The position numbers were made by a program, and so were the translations under genes. 19,404 nucleotides of DNA, taken from the NCBI GenBank assembly GCA_025774735.1, contig JALGZU010000024.1:1-19404 (forward strand), in the 5' to 3' direction. The stretch is from a candidate division LCP-89 bacterium (lineage in GTDB: Bacteria; Electryoneota; B3-LCP). The notes under the pieces are model-generated. The model was given only the letters and a program-made list of their open reading frames with translations, did not search any database and was not told the origin of the DNA. Below are positions 1-8,200 of this stretch, one piece after another. How positions within the stretch are numbered: position 1 is the stretch's first letter; every line of letters starts with the position of its first letter.

Positions 1-129
1 GACGGCTGGCGCGATGCTGGCATCCACGAGATCACCTTCGATGGCTCTAACCTCGCTTCGGGCCTCTACATCTACCGCCTCCGGGCGGGAGACTTCACCG
101 CCAGCGGCAAGATGGTGCTGATGAAGTAA
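1..129 (+). CDS. 3' end of a T9SS cargo protein (C-terminal sorting domain only)
   Basis: The first 42 codons are open in frame 1 and end at TAA 127-129; the start lies outside the window. The peptide begins DGWRDAGIHEITFDGSNLAS and ends KMVLMK. This is the last half of a type A T9SS sorting domain, which in the family directs export through the outer membrane and attachment to the cell surface. It matches the end of the next gene (about 1530-1657) at 32 of 42 residues, with many identical codons, so the two genes share a recently duplicated tail or are tandem paralogues. The function of the missing N-terminal part is unknown. Confidence 0.85.
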   Translation, partial: DGWRDAGIHEITFDGSNLASGLYIYRLRAGDFTASGKMVLMK

Positions 130-137
130 GCTAATCT

Positions 138-186
138 GGGGAGGACAGGCATTTCTGCCTGTCAAACAAGAATGTCTGACCTCCCC
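138..186 (+). terminator. Nested inverted repeat downstream of the first gene
   Basis: GACAGGCA at 144-151 pairs perfectly with TGCCTGTC at 156-163 around a 4-nt loop. An outer arm GGGGAGG (138-144) can pair with CCTCCCC (180-186). There is no U-run after it, so it is either a factor-dependent or weak terminator, or a copy of a dispersed palindromic repeat. Seen directly; role inferred. Confidence 0.5.
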
Positions 187-201
187 AATTTTAATGTACG
201 T

Positions 202-206
202 GGAGG
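202..206 (+). promoter_or_regulatory. Ribosome binding site deciding the start at 212
   Basis: GGAGG at 202-206 lies 5 nt before ATG 212. The upstream in-frame ATG at 194 has no such site and would put a charged stretch in front of the signal peptide, so 212 is preferred. Confidence 0.7.
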
Positions 207-211
207 ATGCT

Positions 212-1657
212 ATGTACAAAACGATCTTATCACTTCTGATCGGCGGATTCCTGACATTCGCACCTGCCTTCGCCCAACCGCCCAATACCCTGTGGACTCA
301 AACCTTTGGTGGAAGTTCTGATGATAATGGCTTCTGCGTTAAGCAAACCGACAATGGTGGCTATATCATTACTGGCGGTACCGCCTCATATGGCGCTGGC
401 AACGTTGACGTCTATCTGATCAAAACGGATGCTTTAGGCGTGCAACAATGGTTTCGAACTTTTGGGGGAAATGATGTAGATAGGGGGAAATGCGTTCAGA
501 ATACCTGGGAGGGTGGATACATAATCGCTGGGGAAACTGCATCTTATAGCGGTTATTATGATGATGTTTATTTAATCAAGACCAACTCATTAGGTAATAT
601 GGTATGGTCTCAAACCTTCGGCGGATCCCACGTGGATGATGGCGAAAGCGTACAGCAAACTCCGGACGGAGGATATATCATCGCAGGGTCTACTCGCTCT
701 TTTGGTGCGGGTTACTATGACGTCTATTTAATCAAGACGGATATGTTTGGCAACGAAGAGTGGAGTCAAACGTTTGGTGGGAGCGGCGGTGATAGGGGAA
801 ACTGCGTTCAGAATACCTCGGATGGCGGATATATTATCGCCGGATATACTGGCAATGATGTCTATTTGATCAAGACGGACTCTGCAGGCATTGAGCAATG
901 GAGTCAAATCTTTGATACGGGTGAGGGTGACGTTGGTGAAGGTGTTCAACAGACCTTCGATGGGGGTTATATCATAACAGGTTATGGCCAATCAGGCGAG
1001 TTTTCTTATGCCTTTTTGATCAAGACCGACAGTTCGGGTGTAGAGCAATGGACTCAAACCTATAGCGAAGATCCCTATACTACCGGCAGAAGCGTTCAAC
1101 AGACATCAGACGGTGGATATATTGTAACTGGATCCTCCGGTTTTGGCATCGGGGGTGGTTTTGACGTCTATGTAATCAAGACCGATGCTTCAGGCGTAGA
1201 GCAATGGAGTCAGACTTTCGGTGGTGTTTGGGGTGAATCCGGCAGGTGCGTTCAGCAGGTGTCAGACGGAGGCTACATCATCGTGGGTGGCACAGATTCT
1301 TATGGCGCCGGTGGGTGCGATATGTGGGTGATCCGCCTTGATGCAGAGGTGACGCCTGTGGAACCGTATCAGATTAAAAGGCACGATATACCCCTGGCTT
1401 ATTCCCTGGCATCGGCCTATCCCAATCCCTTCAACCCGGCGACGACCCTGTCCTTCGCATTGCCGGAAGCGAGTCGGGTTGGTCTGTCGGTCTACGACAT
1501 CTCAGGCCGCCTGGTCACTACGCTGGTCGACGGCTGGCGCGATGCCGGTGTCCACGAAATTACCTTCGACGGATCCAACCTCGCCTCAGGGCTGTACCTG
1601 TATCGTATTCAGGCAGGAAGCTTTACCGGAGTGAAGAAGATGCTGCTGGTTAAATAA
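212..1657 (+). CDS. Secreted seven-repeat beta-propeller protein, T9SS cargo
   Basis: The 481-residue protein starts with a signal peptide of about 21 residues (hydrophobic core LLIGGFLTF, cleavage near AFA/Q). It is followed by seven ~52-residue repeats of the pattern W-x-x-TFGG...DGGYII-x-G...DVYLIKTD..G. Seven repeats suggest one seven-bladed propeller; repeat 4 is about six residues shorter. The last ~90 residues are a T9SS type A sorting domain with YPNPFNP and YDISGRLVTTL. Repeats of this kind are known in surface proteins of FCB bacteria, but the substrate is not known. The protein is expected to be exported by Sec, then T9SS, and anchored outside. A good terminator follows at 1700. 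Confidence 0.85.
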   Translation: MYKTILSLLIGGFLTFAPAFAQPPNTLWTQTFGGSSDDNGFCVKQTDNGGYIITGGTASYGAGNVDVYLIKTDALGVQQWFRTFGGNDVDRGKCVQNTWEGGYIIAGETASYSGYYDDVYLIKTNSLGNMVWSQTFGGSHVDDGESVQQTPDGGYIIAGSTRSFGAGYYDVYLIKTDMFGNEEWSQTFGGSGGDRGNCVQNTSDGGYIIAGYTGNDVYLIKTDSAGIEQWSQIFDTGEGDVGEGVQQTFDGGYIITGYGQSGEFSYAFLIKTDSSGVEQWTQTYSEDPYTTGRSVQQTSDGGYIVTGSSGFGIGGGFDVYVIKTDASGVEQWSQTFGGVWGESGRCVQQVSDGGYIIVGGTDSYGAGGCDMWVIRLDAEVTPVEPYQIKRHDIPLAYSLASAYPNPFNPATTLSFALPEASRVGLSVYDISGRLVTTLVDGWRDAGVHEITFDGSNLASGLYLYRIQAGSFTGVKKMLLVK

Positions 1658-1664
1658 TCAGTGA

Positions 1665-1681
1665 AATCTGTGCAATCCGCG
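1665..1681 (+). repeat. Short dispersed motif, copy 1
   Basis: 17 nt (AATCTGTGCAATCCGCG) matching 14 of 17 positions at 2840-2856. Both copies lie just after a gene and beside a hairpin. Possibly part of a dispersed genomic repeat. Confidence 0.35.
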
Positions 1682-1699
1682 GTTCAGATAAAAAAGTAC

Positions 1700-1732
1700 G
1701 GCGGTCCCGTTGCGGCGGGGCCGCCTTTATTT
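1700..1732 (+). terminator. Intrinsic terminator
   Basis: A 10-bp stem (1700-1709 with 1716-1725, one G-U pair) with a 6-nt loop is followed by TTTATTT. It ends the transcript of the propeller gene. Confidence 0.8.
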
Positions 1733-1760
1733 CGGGCAAAAAAGATTACCGACAAACCTC

Positions 1761-1788
1761 TTGATATTTTCAAAGTTTTGTTTATTTT
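1761..1788 (+). promoter_or_regulatory. Putative sigma70 promoter for the 1859-2802 unit
   Basis: TTGATA at 1761-1766 and TATTTT at 1783-1788 are spaced by 16 nt and lie between a terminator and the next start codon. Positional support only. Confidence 0.5.
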
Positions 1789-1858
1789 GCGGTAAGCATC
1801 ACGAGCCGCCGGTCTCGAAGTCAATCGGAACGGCCCCTAAACAAATCGGGAGGTTGCC

Positions 1859-2296
1859 ATGTCCAAGAAATTCTGGATCGCTTTTCCGGTCTCGTTCGTT
1901 CTGTTCTACCTGCTCGAGTTAGTTCTCCACGTCGGCATTTTGAGCGGCTTCTATGCAGCCAACCCCGAAGGATTCCTGTCCGAAGAGGCCATGCAGAGCC
2001 GCATCTGGTGCATGGTCGTGGGTATGATCATCCTGACCTTCCTCTGGACCTATTTCTTCAGCCGCTTCGCCTCGGAAAAAACTGTGGGCAAGGGCATCCA
2101 GCACGGCATCTCCTATATGCTTTTCCTCTTCGTCCCCACCGGCTTCATCAACTACGCCGTCATGACCGTCAGCGGCTGGGCCTTCTTCTGGTGGGCGGTC
2201 GGTGGCATCGTGGAAGGCGCTATCGTCGGAGCGGTGATGGGAGCCATCATGAAGGAGAAAGCCGCGGCCGTTCCGCCGGTAAGCGAAACCGACTGA
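1859..2296 (+). CDS. Four-helix integral membrane protein, unknown function
   Basis: 145 residues with four predicted membrane helices at about 6-29, 49-69, 82-103 and 107-130. A loop after helix 1 contains FYAANPEGF, and the C-terminal tail is short and polar. The start is supported by GGGAGG at 1848-1853, 5 nt upstream. I do not recognise a named family with certainty; small inner-membrane hypothetical proteins with this layout (short polar loop after helix 1, glycine-rich helix 4) are known in several phyla. The lipoprotein gene follows after 29 nt, so the two are probably co-transcribed from the promoter at 1761 and ended by the palindrome at 2807. No catalytic motif is visible. Confidence 0.8.
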   Translation: MSKKFWIAFPVSFVLFYLLELVLHVGILSGFYAANPEGFLSEEAMQSRIWCMVVGMIILTFLWTYFFSRFASEKTVGKGIQHGISYMLFLFVPTGFINYAVMTVSGWAFFWWAVGGIVEGAIVGAVMGAIMKEKAAAVPPVSETD

Positions 2297-2325
2297 TGAG
2301 CCCTCCTAACCATAAGGTGAGAACG

Positions 2326-2802
2326 ATGAAACGAGTGCAGTTGATAGCGCTTCTGGCCGTCTTGCTGGTAACTGTTTTCGGTTGCCAACCAGCCATCGAT
2401 CATGAGGCCGAAATCGCCCGGCTGCTGCAGACCGACCGGGACTTCTCCCGGCTCTCCTTCGAAGAGGGAGTGGTGGAAGCTTTTAGAGCCTACCTGACCG
2501 ACGACGCCCTTTCACTGCCCAACGGTTTCGCACCGATCCAGGGACTCGACGCCATCCTGGAGGACATGAAGGGGATGGATGCAGGCTACGTGATGGTCTG
2601 GGAACCAAAGGGGGGAGACGTATCAGGGAACGCCGATATGGGTTACACCTGGGGGACCTACCTGGTGATGGAAAAGGATCAAGAGGACGGCGAGCCGCAC
2701 AGCTACGGCAAGTACATGAATATCTGGAAGAAGCAGCCCGATGGCTCCTGGAAAGTCGCCGTGGACATGGGCAACAAGAGTCCCCTGCCCGAAACGCCTT
2801 AA
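2326..2802 (+). CDS. Lipoprotein with SnoaL/DUF4440-like (NTF2-fold) domain
   Basis: 158 residues. The N-terminus is a type II signal sequence with lipobox VFGC, so Cys20 would be lipidated and the protein membrane-anchored. Residues ~25-155 resemble the DUF4440/SnoaL-like family: an N-terminal helix with an acidic residue before DRDFS, a FxAYLTDDA-like segment, a GYTWGTY strand, and a final strand pattern YMNIWKKQPDGSWKVAVD typical of this fold. The family is mostly uncharacterised; some members bind small ligands. The frame is open upstream to 2008, but ATG 2326 has AAGGTGAG before it and begins the signal peptide, so it is the real start. Downstream partner of the membrane protein at 1859. 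Confidence 0.8.
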   Translation: MKRVQLIALLAVLLVTVFGCQPAIDHEAEIARLLQTDRDFSRLSFEEGVVEAFRAYLTDDALSLPNGFAPIQGLDAILEDMKGMDAGYVMVWEPKGGDVSGNADMGYTWGTYLVMEKDQEDGEPHSYGKYMNIWKKQPDGSWKVAVDMGNKSPLPETP

Positions 2803-2806
2803 AATT

Positions 2807-2835
2807 AAGGGGAGAACACATGTGTTCTCCCTTTT
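2807..2835. terminator. Perfect palindrome, bidirectional terminator
   Basis: The 22-nt palindrome at 2810-2831 centres on CATG, extends to AA/TT outside, and is followed by TTTT. It ends the lipoprotein unit and may also block antisense read-through from the converging gene. Confidence 0.75.
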
Positions 2836-2839
2836 AAAT

Positions 2840-2856
2840 AATCTGCGAAATCTGCG
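2840..2856 (+). repeat. Short dispersed motif, copy 2
   Basis: AATCTGCGAAATCTGCG, 14 of 17 positions shared with 1665-1681, again right after a gene and terminator. Confidence 0.35.
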
Positions 2857-2869
2857 TAATTATTCGTAG

Positions 2870-2932
2870 GGCGGGGGTGTCCCGAAGGGACTCACCGAAG
2901 GAGTCCTTTGGACCCCTGGAGCTTCCCCCGCC
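2870..2932. repeat. GC-rich inverted repeat, REP-like
   Basis: GGCGGGGG (2870-2877) pairs with CCCCCGCC (2925-2932). Inside are TCCCgaaGGGA and the near-palindrome AAGGAGTCCTT. The 11-nt piece AGGAGTCCTWY recurs near 2949. This has the look of a compound palindromic repeat between convergent genes. Confidence 0.45.
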
Positions 2933-2961
2933 TTTGTCATTCTCCATAGGAGTCCTACGGA

Positions 2962-3009
2962 CCTGCGGACGCAGGGATCCAGAGGTAGGGGCGAATCTTG
3001 TATTCGCCC
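2962..3009. repeat. Two adjacent hairpins beside a gene end
   Basis: CCTGC/GCAGG (2962-2966, 2971-2975) around GGAC, then GGGCGAAT (2989-2996) pairing perfectly with ATTCGCCC (3002-3009) around a 5-nt loop. The second ends 2 nt from the stop codon of the minus-strand gene. It has no U-run, so a repeat element is as likely as a terminator. Confidence 0.45.
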
Positions 3010-3011
3010 GC

Positions 3012-5135
3012 CTATTTCACCACCACCACCTTCCCCGCTTCCATCCATTCTCCCGCTTCCAACCGGATAATGTAGACACCTGAAGAGTGATGCGCAGCAT
3101 TCCATATGAAATTGTGAGTGCCGGGCATCTGTAGACCGGAGGTGAGGGTGGTAACCTTGGCTCCAAGGATGTTATAAACGGCAACCGTAGCCTCCTGTGG
3201 TGCGGGCAGCGAGAAGCTGATCCAGGTGACCGGATTGGCGGGATTGGGAAATGCGGGGTAAAGAGTAAAGACCGGGGGAAAATGAGGAGGATTTTCACCG
3301 ATAACAGGGACTACCGCGGACCAGTCATAAATCCCAAAATGAAACCAATCAGCTATATAAACCAATTCATTCGATGCTGCAACACCATAAGCCTTCCCAG
3401 GGGTGATATAGTATCCAGCTTCGATAGGTGCAGTTGGTTCTGAAGCATCAACTATATCGAGGCCAAAATCTTCACCAACAACAAATACGTAAGTTCCGTA
3501 TGCATCAACATCGCGCATATGAGCAGGAGTAACATATAAACCCACTTCTTCGGGGGAAATAGGTTCAGAAATATCTATAACTCTCAAACCTGCATAGGTG
3601 TCTCCAATGTAGGCATAATTACCAGAAACAGCGATGCAATAGGCCCACACTCCCGGTGGATCGCAAAAACCTACTTCATATGGATCTGTTGGATCTGATA
3701 TGTCTAATACTCTTAAGCCGCCAATTTGATCTGCCACATAGGCATAGTCACCTTGTATAGCCAGGTCATATGCCTCACCAGACGTATAACAATGCCCTGC
3801 CACGAATGGATCAGCAGGATCTGACACGTCTACAACCGTGATTCCATGAAAACCATCCGCTACGAAAGCATGGCCATCAGAAACGGCTACTCGAAAAGCC
3901 CACCCATACGTATCAAAAAAGCCCGTTTCATAGGGATTTGTGGGGTCTGATACGTCTATAACTCGAAGGCCTTCCAGCCAGTCTGCAATATAGCAATAGT
4001 CACCCGAAATCGCCACACCTTTGGCACTTCCCGGTGTATCGCAAAATCCTGTCTCTGCAGGATTTACCGGATCTGATATATCCACCACGCGAAGGCCAAA
4101 TTCATTATTTACCAAATAGGCGTAACCTTCGGAAACAGCTACATTCCAGGCCACACCCTCCGTGTCGTAATATCCGATCTCAAATGGATTGTAGGAATCC
4201 GATATATCTATTATTCGACAACCTTCGCCTTGGTCCGCAATAAAGGCATAACCACTATCCACGGCAATTCCAACAGCTCCACCCGGAGTCTCGGAATACC
4301 CTGTTTCGAATGGATCATATGGATCTGAAATGTCAATGACGTACAACCCAATCCAATCCGTAAGGTATGCATAAAGACACTGAACGGCCACATCATAAAC
4401 CCACCATTGCGTGTAACAATAACCCACCTCTAACGGGTCTTCAGGATCCAAAATGTCAATAACCCGGAGGCCCCACCCGTAAGCACAACCGACATAGGCA
4501 TAGTTGCCCGAAACTGCAACGCTTAACGCATAGCTTGGTGTGTAACAATATCCGACCTCATATGGGTCTGTCGGATCCGAAATGTCCAATATGCGTAATC
4601 CTGCATTAGTTGCCGCGATGTAGGCATAATCACCCGATACCGCCACATCTTTGATCCAATCAGGTGCAGAATAAGATCCTATTTCATACGGGTTCGAAGG
4701 ATCTGAGACATCAATCACTACTAAATTGGGGGAGTCCGCCACATAAGCTTTCTGCCCGGAGATAGCTAAATCCCATGCGCAAAATGATGTAATGTAATAT
4801 CCAACTTCCACTGGTACAGCAGGGTTTTCAATATTCACCACTCTGAGACCGGAATCTGAATCGGCAACATAGCAATAATTACTCAAAATGGCAACGCTGA
4901 GTGCATTTCCGGGAGAATGATAATGACCAACTTCGACAGGGCTGGAAGGCTCTGACACATCCAATATGCGTATTCCGGTCCCATCGGCAACATACGCGTA
5001 GTTCCCGGAAATGACCGCATTGTGGGCAGCGCCCCAGAAGTCGTATAATTCCCCAACCTTGGTTACATTCAGGCTGTCCTGGGCGACCAGCAAGCCAGGA
5101 ATTAGAAGAATAACTATAATCACCAACCACTTCAT
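3012..5135 (-). CDS. LVIVP-repeat double beta-propeller protein, T9SS cargo
   Basis: 707 residues. A signal peptide (about 1-18, hydrophobic IIVILLIPGLLVA) is followed by about 14 repeats of ~42 residues with the pattern VAVSGNYAYVAD..GLRVIDISDPxxPYEVG. This is the LVIVP repeat, known in archaeal and FCB surface proteins. Fourteen repeats (the last shortened) fit two seven-bladed propellers. The last ~80 residues form a T9SS type A domain (YPAFPNPANP, YNILGAKVTTL). ATG 5135 is chosen because AGAGGGG lies 6 nt before it and the signal peptide begins there; the frame is open further to 5219 without a site. It follows the M28 gene on the same strand. Base composition is visibly more AT-rich than the M28 gene. 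Ligand unknown. Confidence 0.85.
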   Translation of the reverse strand: MKWLVIIVILLIPGLLVAQDSLNVTKVGELYDFWGAAHNAVISGNYAYVADGTGIRILDVSEPSSPVEVGHYHSPGNALSVAILSNYCYVADSDSGLRVVNIENPAVPVEVGYYITSFCAWDLAISGQKAYVADSPNLVVIDVSDPSNPYEIGSYSAPDWIKDVAVSGDYAYIAATNAGLRILDISDPTDPYEVGYCYTPSYALSVAVSGNYAYVGCAYGWGLRVIDILDPEDPLEVGYCYTQWWVYDVAVQCLYAYLTDWIGLYVIDISDPYDPFETGYSETPGGAVGIAVDSGYAFIADQGEGCRIIDISDSYNPFEIGYYDTEGVAWNVAVSEGYAYLVNNEFGLRVVDISDPVNPAETGFCDTPGSAKGVAISGDYCYIADWLEGLRVIDVSDPTNPYETGFFDTYGWAFRVAVSDGHAFVADGFHGITVVDVSDPADPFVAGHCYTSGEAYDLAIQGDYAYVADQIGGLRVLDISDPTDPYEVGFCDPPGVWAYCIAVSGNYAYIGDTYAGLRVIDISEPISPEEVGLYVTPAHMRDVDAYGTYVFVVGEDFGLDIVDASEPTAPIEAGYYITPGKAYGVAASNELVYIADWFHFGIYDWSAVVPVIGENPPHFPPVFTLYPAFPNPANPVTWISFSLPAPQEATVAVYNILGAKVTTLTSGLQMPGTHNFIWNAAHHSSGVYIIRLEAGEWMEAGKVVVVK

Positions 5136-5147
5136 ACAAATCCCCTC

Positions 5148-5194
5148 TAAAAACGAAAGGGACGAATCCTTTACATGTAGCGATCCGCCCCTTT
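5148..5194 (-). terminator. Terminator between M28 and LVIVP genes
   Basis: On the minus strand a 13-bp stem (5182-5194 with 5156-5168, two G-U pairs) is followed by a run of U at 5148-5152. It should separate the M28 transcript from the LVIVP gene, at least partly. Confidence 0.6.
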
Positions 5195-5222
5195 CTGCGT
5201 CAAGCCCTTTTTCCTCCACAGC

Positions 5223-8200
5223 CTATTTTATCAACACCATTTTGGCGACGGCGGTGTAGTCTCCCGCCTCGATGCGGTACAGGTACACACCCGACACCAG
5301 TCCCGAGCCGTCGAAAGTAACCGCGTGCGATCCCGCTTCCCGCCAGCCATTCGCCAGATCCGCGACCAGTCGCCCGGAGATGTCGTAGACGGACAGTTTC
5401 ACCCGGCTGGCAACCGGCAGCGTGTAGCTGAGCATTGTCGCCGGATTGAATGGGTTGGGGTAGTTCTGTCCCAAGCTGAATTCTGCCGGAATTGCGGCGG
5501 TAGCCGTTTCGCCGGAGACGAACTCTTCTCCCCAGTTCGCCCAGCCTTCGATGATCTCTCCGTCGCCGGAGGAGAGCTTGGTGAAGTCGAAGGAATCGCT
5601 GTTCCAGACAGTGCCCGGGTAGGACCCCACGTAGGCGTTGTAGGAGTAACTTCCGGTGGGCGCTCCGGCGGGGACGGCCTGGTTGCGGTCGCGATTAGAA
5701 CCGAAGCCTCCAGCAAATGTCAGCGAGACAGGTCCCAGAACCGGGCCGTAGGGGCTGCCGCTGGGGAGCGTCACGTCGCACCAGACGTCGAAGGAGACCG
5801 AGGTTGATTCGTTGTTGTCCGCGGCGATGTTGAAACTGAAGGATCCGCCCGAAGCCGGGATCTGGATGGGGGCGCCATAGGGCGTCAGGGTAACGGTCAC
5901 GTCGGGCATATTCTCGCCGGTGGTAAAGAGGATGGCCATGCCGTCGCCAATGGGCGTGGCGAAGTCGTCGTAGGTGGTGTTCAAAAGGTATTGCAGGCCG
6001 TCCTCTTCATCGTGGTTTTCGATGCCCACGGTACAGGAATTGGTGTTATCGAGGTTGCCGTACTGGAAGAGGATCTTACCGTCTCCGGTAGTTGTCAGGT
6101 GCACCAGCGGGTCATACAGGATCACCTGGAAAGTCATGTTGTGCCAGGAGGGTTGAAAATCCCTCACGTCGTAGTATTCGACGATAAAAGTTCCTTCGCC
6201 GGAGTCGTAGTAGTAGCTGACCGAGCCTTCGGCCTGAGGGGACAGGTCGTCCCAGAAGGGGGCGATCATGGCGGGGGGGCCGTCTTCGTCGGGGATGCCG
6301 GTATTGGAATAGTCGGTGTTGTTGCGGTGCCCGCAGGCGATCCAGCCGTTGGAGCAGATGGAGAGTTCGGTATACAACTGGCCATAGTAGACAAAGGTGA
6401 AGGGCAGATCGACGAAGAGGGTTTCATCATCATCGTTGAAGTTCAGTTCCGTCCCCGATCCTCCCTGCCCGGGATCGATCTCGATCCAGTTGTATGCCGG
6501 TCCGAAGGGGGCGTCGTTGGGATCGTAGGCGGAATAGCCGTAGGTGTCGGGTCCGGTGGGCAGGTGGGTCAGATCCCCGACGTCGAGGGTGAACTGTGTC
6601 TCACCCGTCCAGCCTCCGGCTTCAAACGAGAGCGTGAAATCGGCCTGGAAGTAAGCCGGCGACGAGGCCAGGGCGGCCACGTTGAACTCCTCCATACCGC
6701 CTGTATAAGGTGGCAGGGTGCCGTAGGATTGCACCGGAGTGTTGATGACGATATAAGGGCTGGTGCTGGTCAGCGTGGCGGACAGATTTTGGGCCTGAAA
6801 GGAACCTTCGTTATAAAGTGTAACTTCCAGATCGGCGGTTTCACCGGGTTCCAACTGCCCGTTACCGTTGCCGCCCAGGAAATCATCTATCAGCAGGTCG
6901 TCCAGGCGGACTTCGGGCGCGTGGGCGGCCATCTGCACCACGCTTATCCACTGAAGCGGTCCTGAAACCATCGTCACGGTGACGTCGAAGAGGTGGGCGT
7001 CGGGTACGTTCATGGCGACGTCGGCGGCGAAGGCGTTGACGATGGCAACCGTATCCTGGGAATTGATGGTGCCGTAGTTCTCCTGCCAGTCGGAGAAGGT
7101 GATGTAGGGATCCGATTCGGAGAGGGTAACGTCCACCGAGGGAGCGGCGGCTCCCCCGGCGTTGATGATGGGGATGGTGAGCAGGATCGATTCACCGTAT
7201 TCAATCTGCCCGTTGTTATTGCCCTGCGAGTCGTCGATGATGGCTCCGTCCGCCGTCAGGTAGGGTTCTCCGGAACCGAGCGGCACGGCAAAATCGCAGG
7301 CCGATGCGAAAACGGCTTTCAGAACATGCATAGCAAAGGGTTCGTCGAGATGTTCAACCAGATCGTCGACGGAATGGTAAAACGGGTTCAGGTCCGGGCT
7401 CCAGACCTCCGCCTCCATGGCCAGCGCCGCGGGCATGCCTCCATCCCAGAAGGGGGCGTGATCGGCGTAAACCATGGTGGGATCCTGGATCACCACCGGT
7501 TCGAGGAGATCGGTGACGAAGAGCGCGATGGCCTCCGCAATTTTATTCGCGAGCGCGATGGAATTGGGATCGTCGTTGGTGTAGATCACCAGATCGGGCG
7601 GCCAGGGGTCGGATCCTTCCCAGCCGATCATGTCGGCATCTAGGACGCCGAGACAGGTCTCTGTGCCGGGCAGGCCGGCGACGTAGGCTTCGCTGCCCAA
7701 TAAACCCTGTTCGTTGCCGGCGAAGAGGGCGAAGCGGATGGTTTTCTGGAAGGTAAAGCCTGTGGACAGCACCCGGGCCATCTCCATCACGGCGGCGGTG
7801 CCGGATGCGTCATCGTCCGCTCCGGGAGCTTCATCTTCGGGCAGGACTGGCAGGCCGGCGGTGGCGTCGTGGTGAGCGATGACGTAGAATACCTCATCCG
7901 GTTGTACGGTTCCCAGGAGTTCTGCGGTGACGTTGTAGCGCCACTGATCACCGACCTGGAAACTGTCCAGCCAGGTGGTAAGTCCCATCGCCTGAAAACG
8001 GTTGTGAATCCAGAGCGCGGCGGAATCGCATTCGGGATTGTAGGTATTGCGGGTGACGAAGTCTTCCAGGGTCTGCAGGTAGTTCCCGAAGGACGCCGAG
8101 GAAACCTGGTCCAGGATGACCCCCACGAAGGGGCTCATATCGTCCAGATCGTCCCTTGCGGGGAGCGGTTTCCTCAAGGGATAGCCGGTTGGCGGAATAG

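Noticed and set aside
2008..2325. Upstream extension of the lipoprotein frame
   Set aside because: It overlaps the membrane protein gene; a good site and signal peptide begin at 2326.
2870..3009. Possible CRISPR array because of repeated pieces
   Set aside because: Repeats are few, unequal and palindromic, with no regular spacers.
5991..7643. Long plus-strand open frames (up to 324 codons) opposite the M28 gene
   Set aside because: They are the antisense of a GC-rich gene with clear domains; composition is low-complexity Gly/Val, with no ribosome binding sites.
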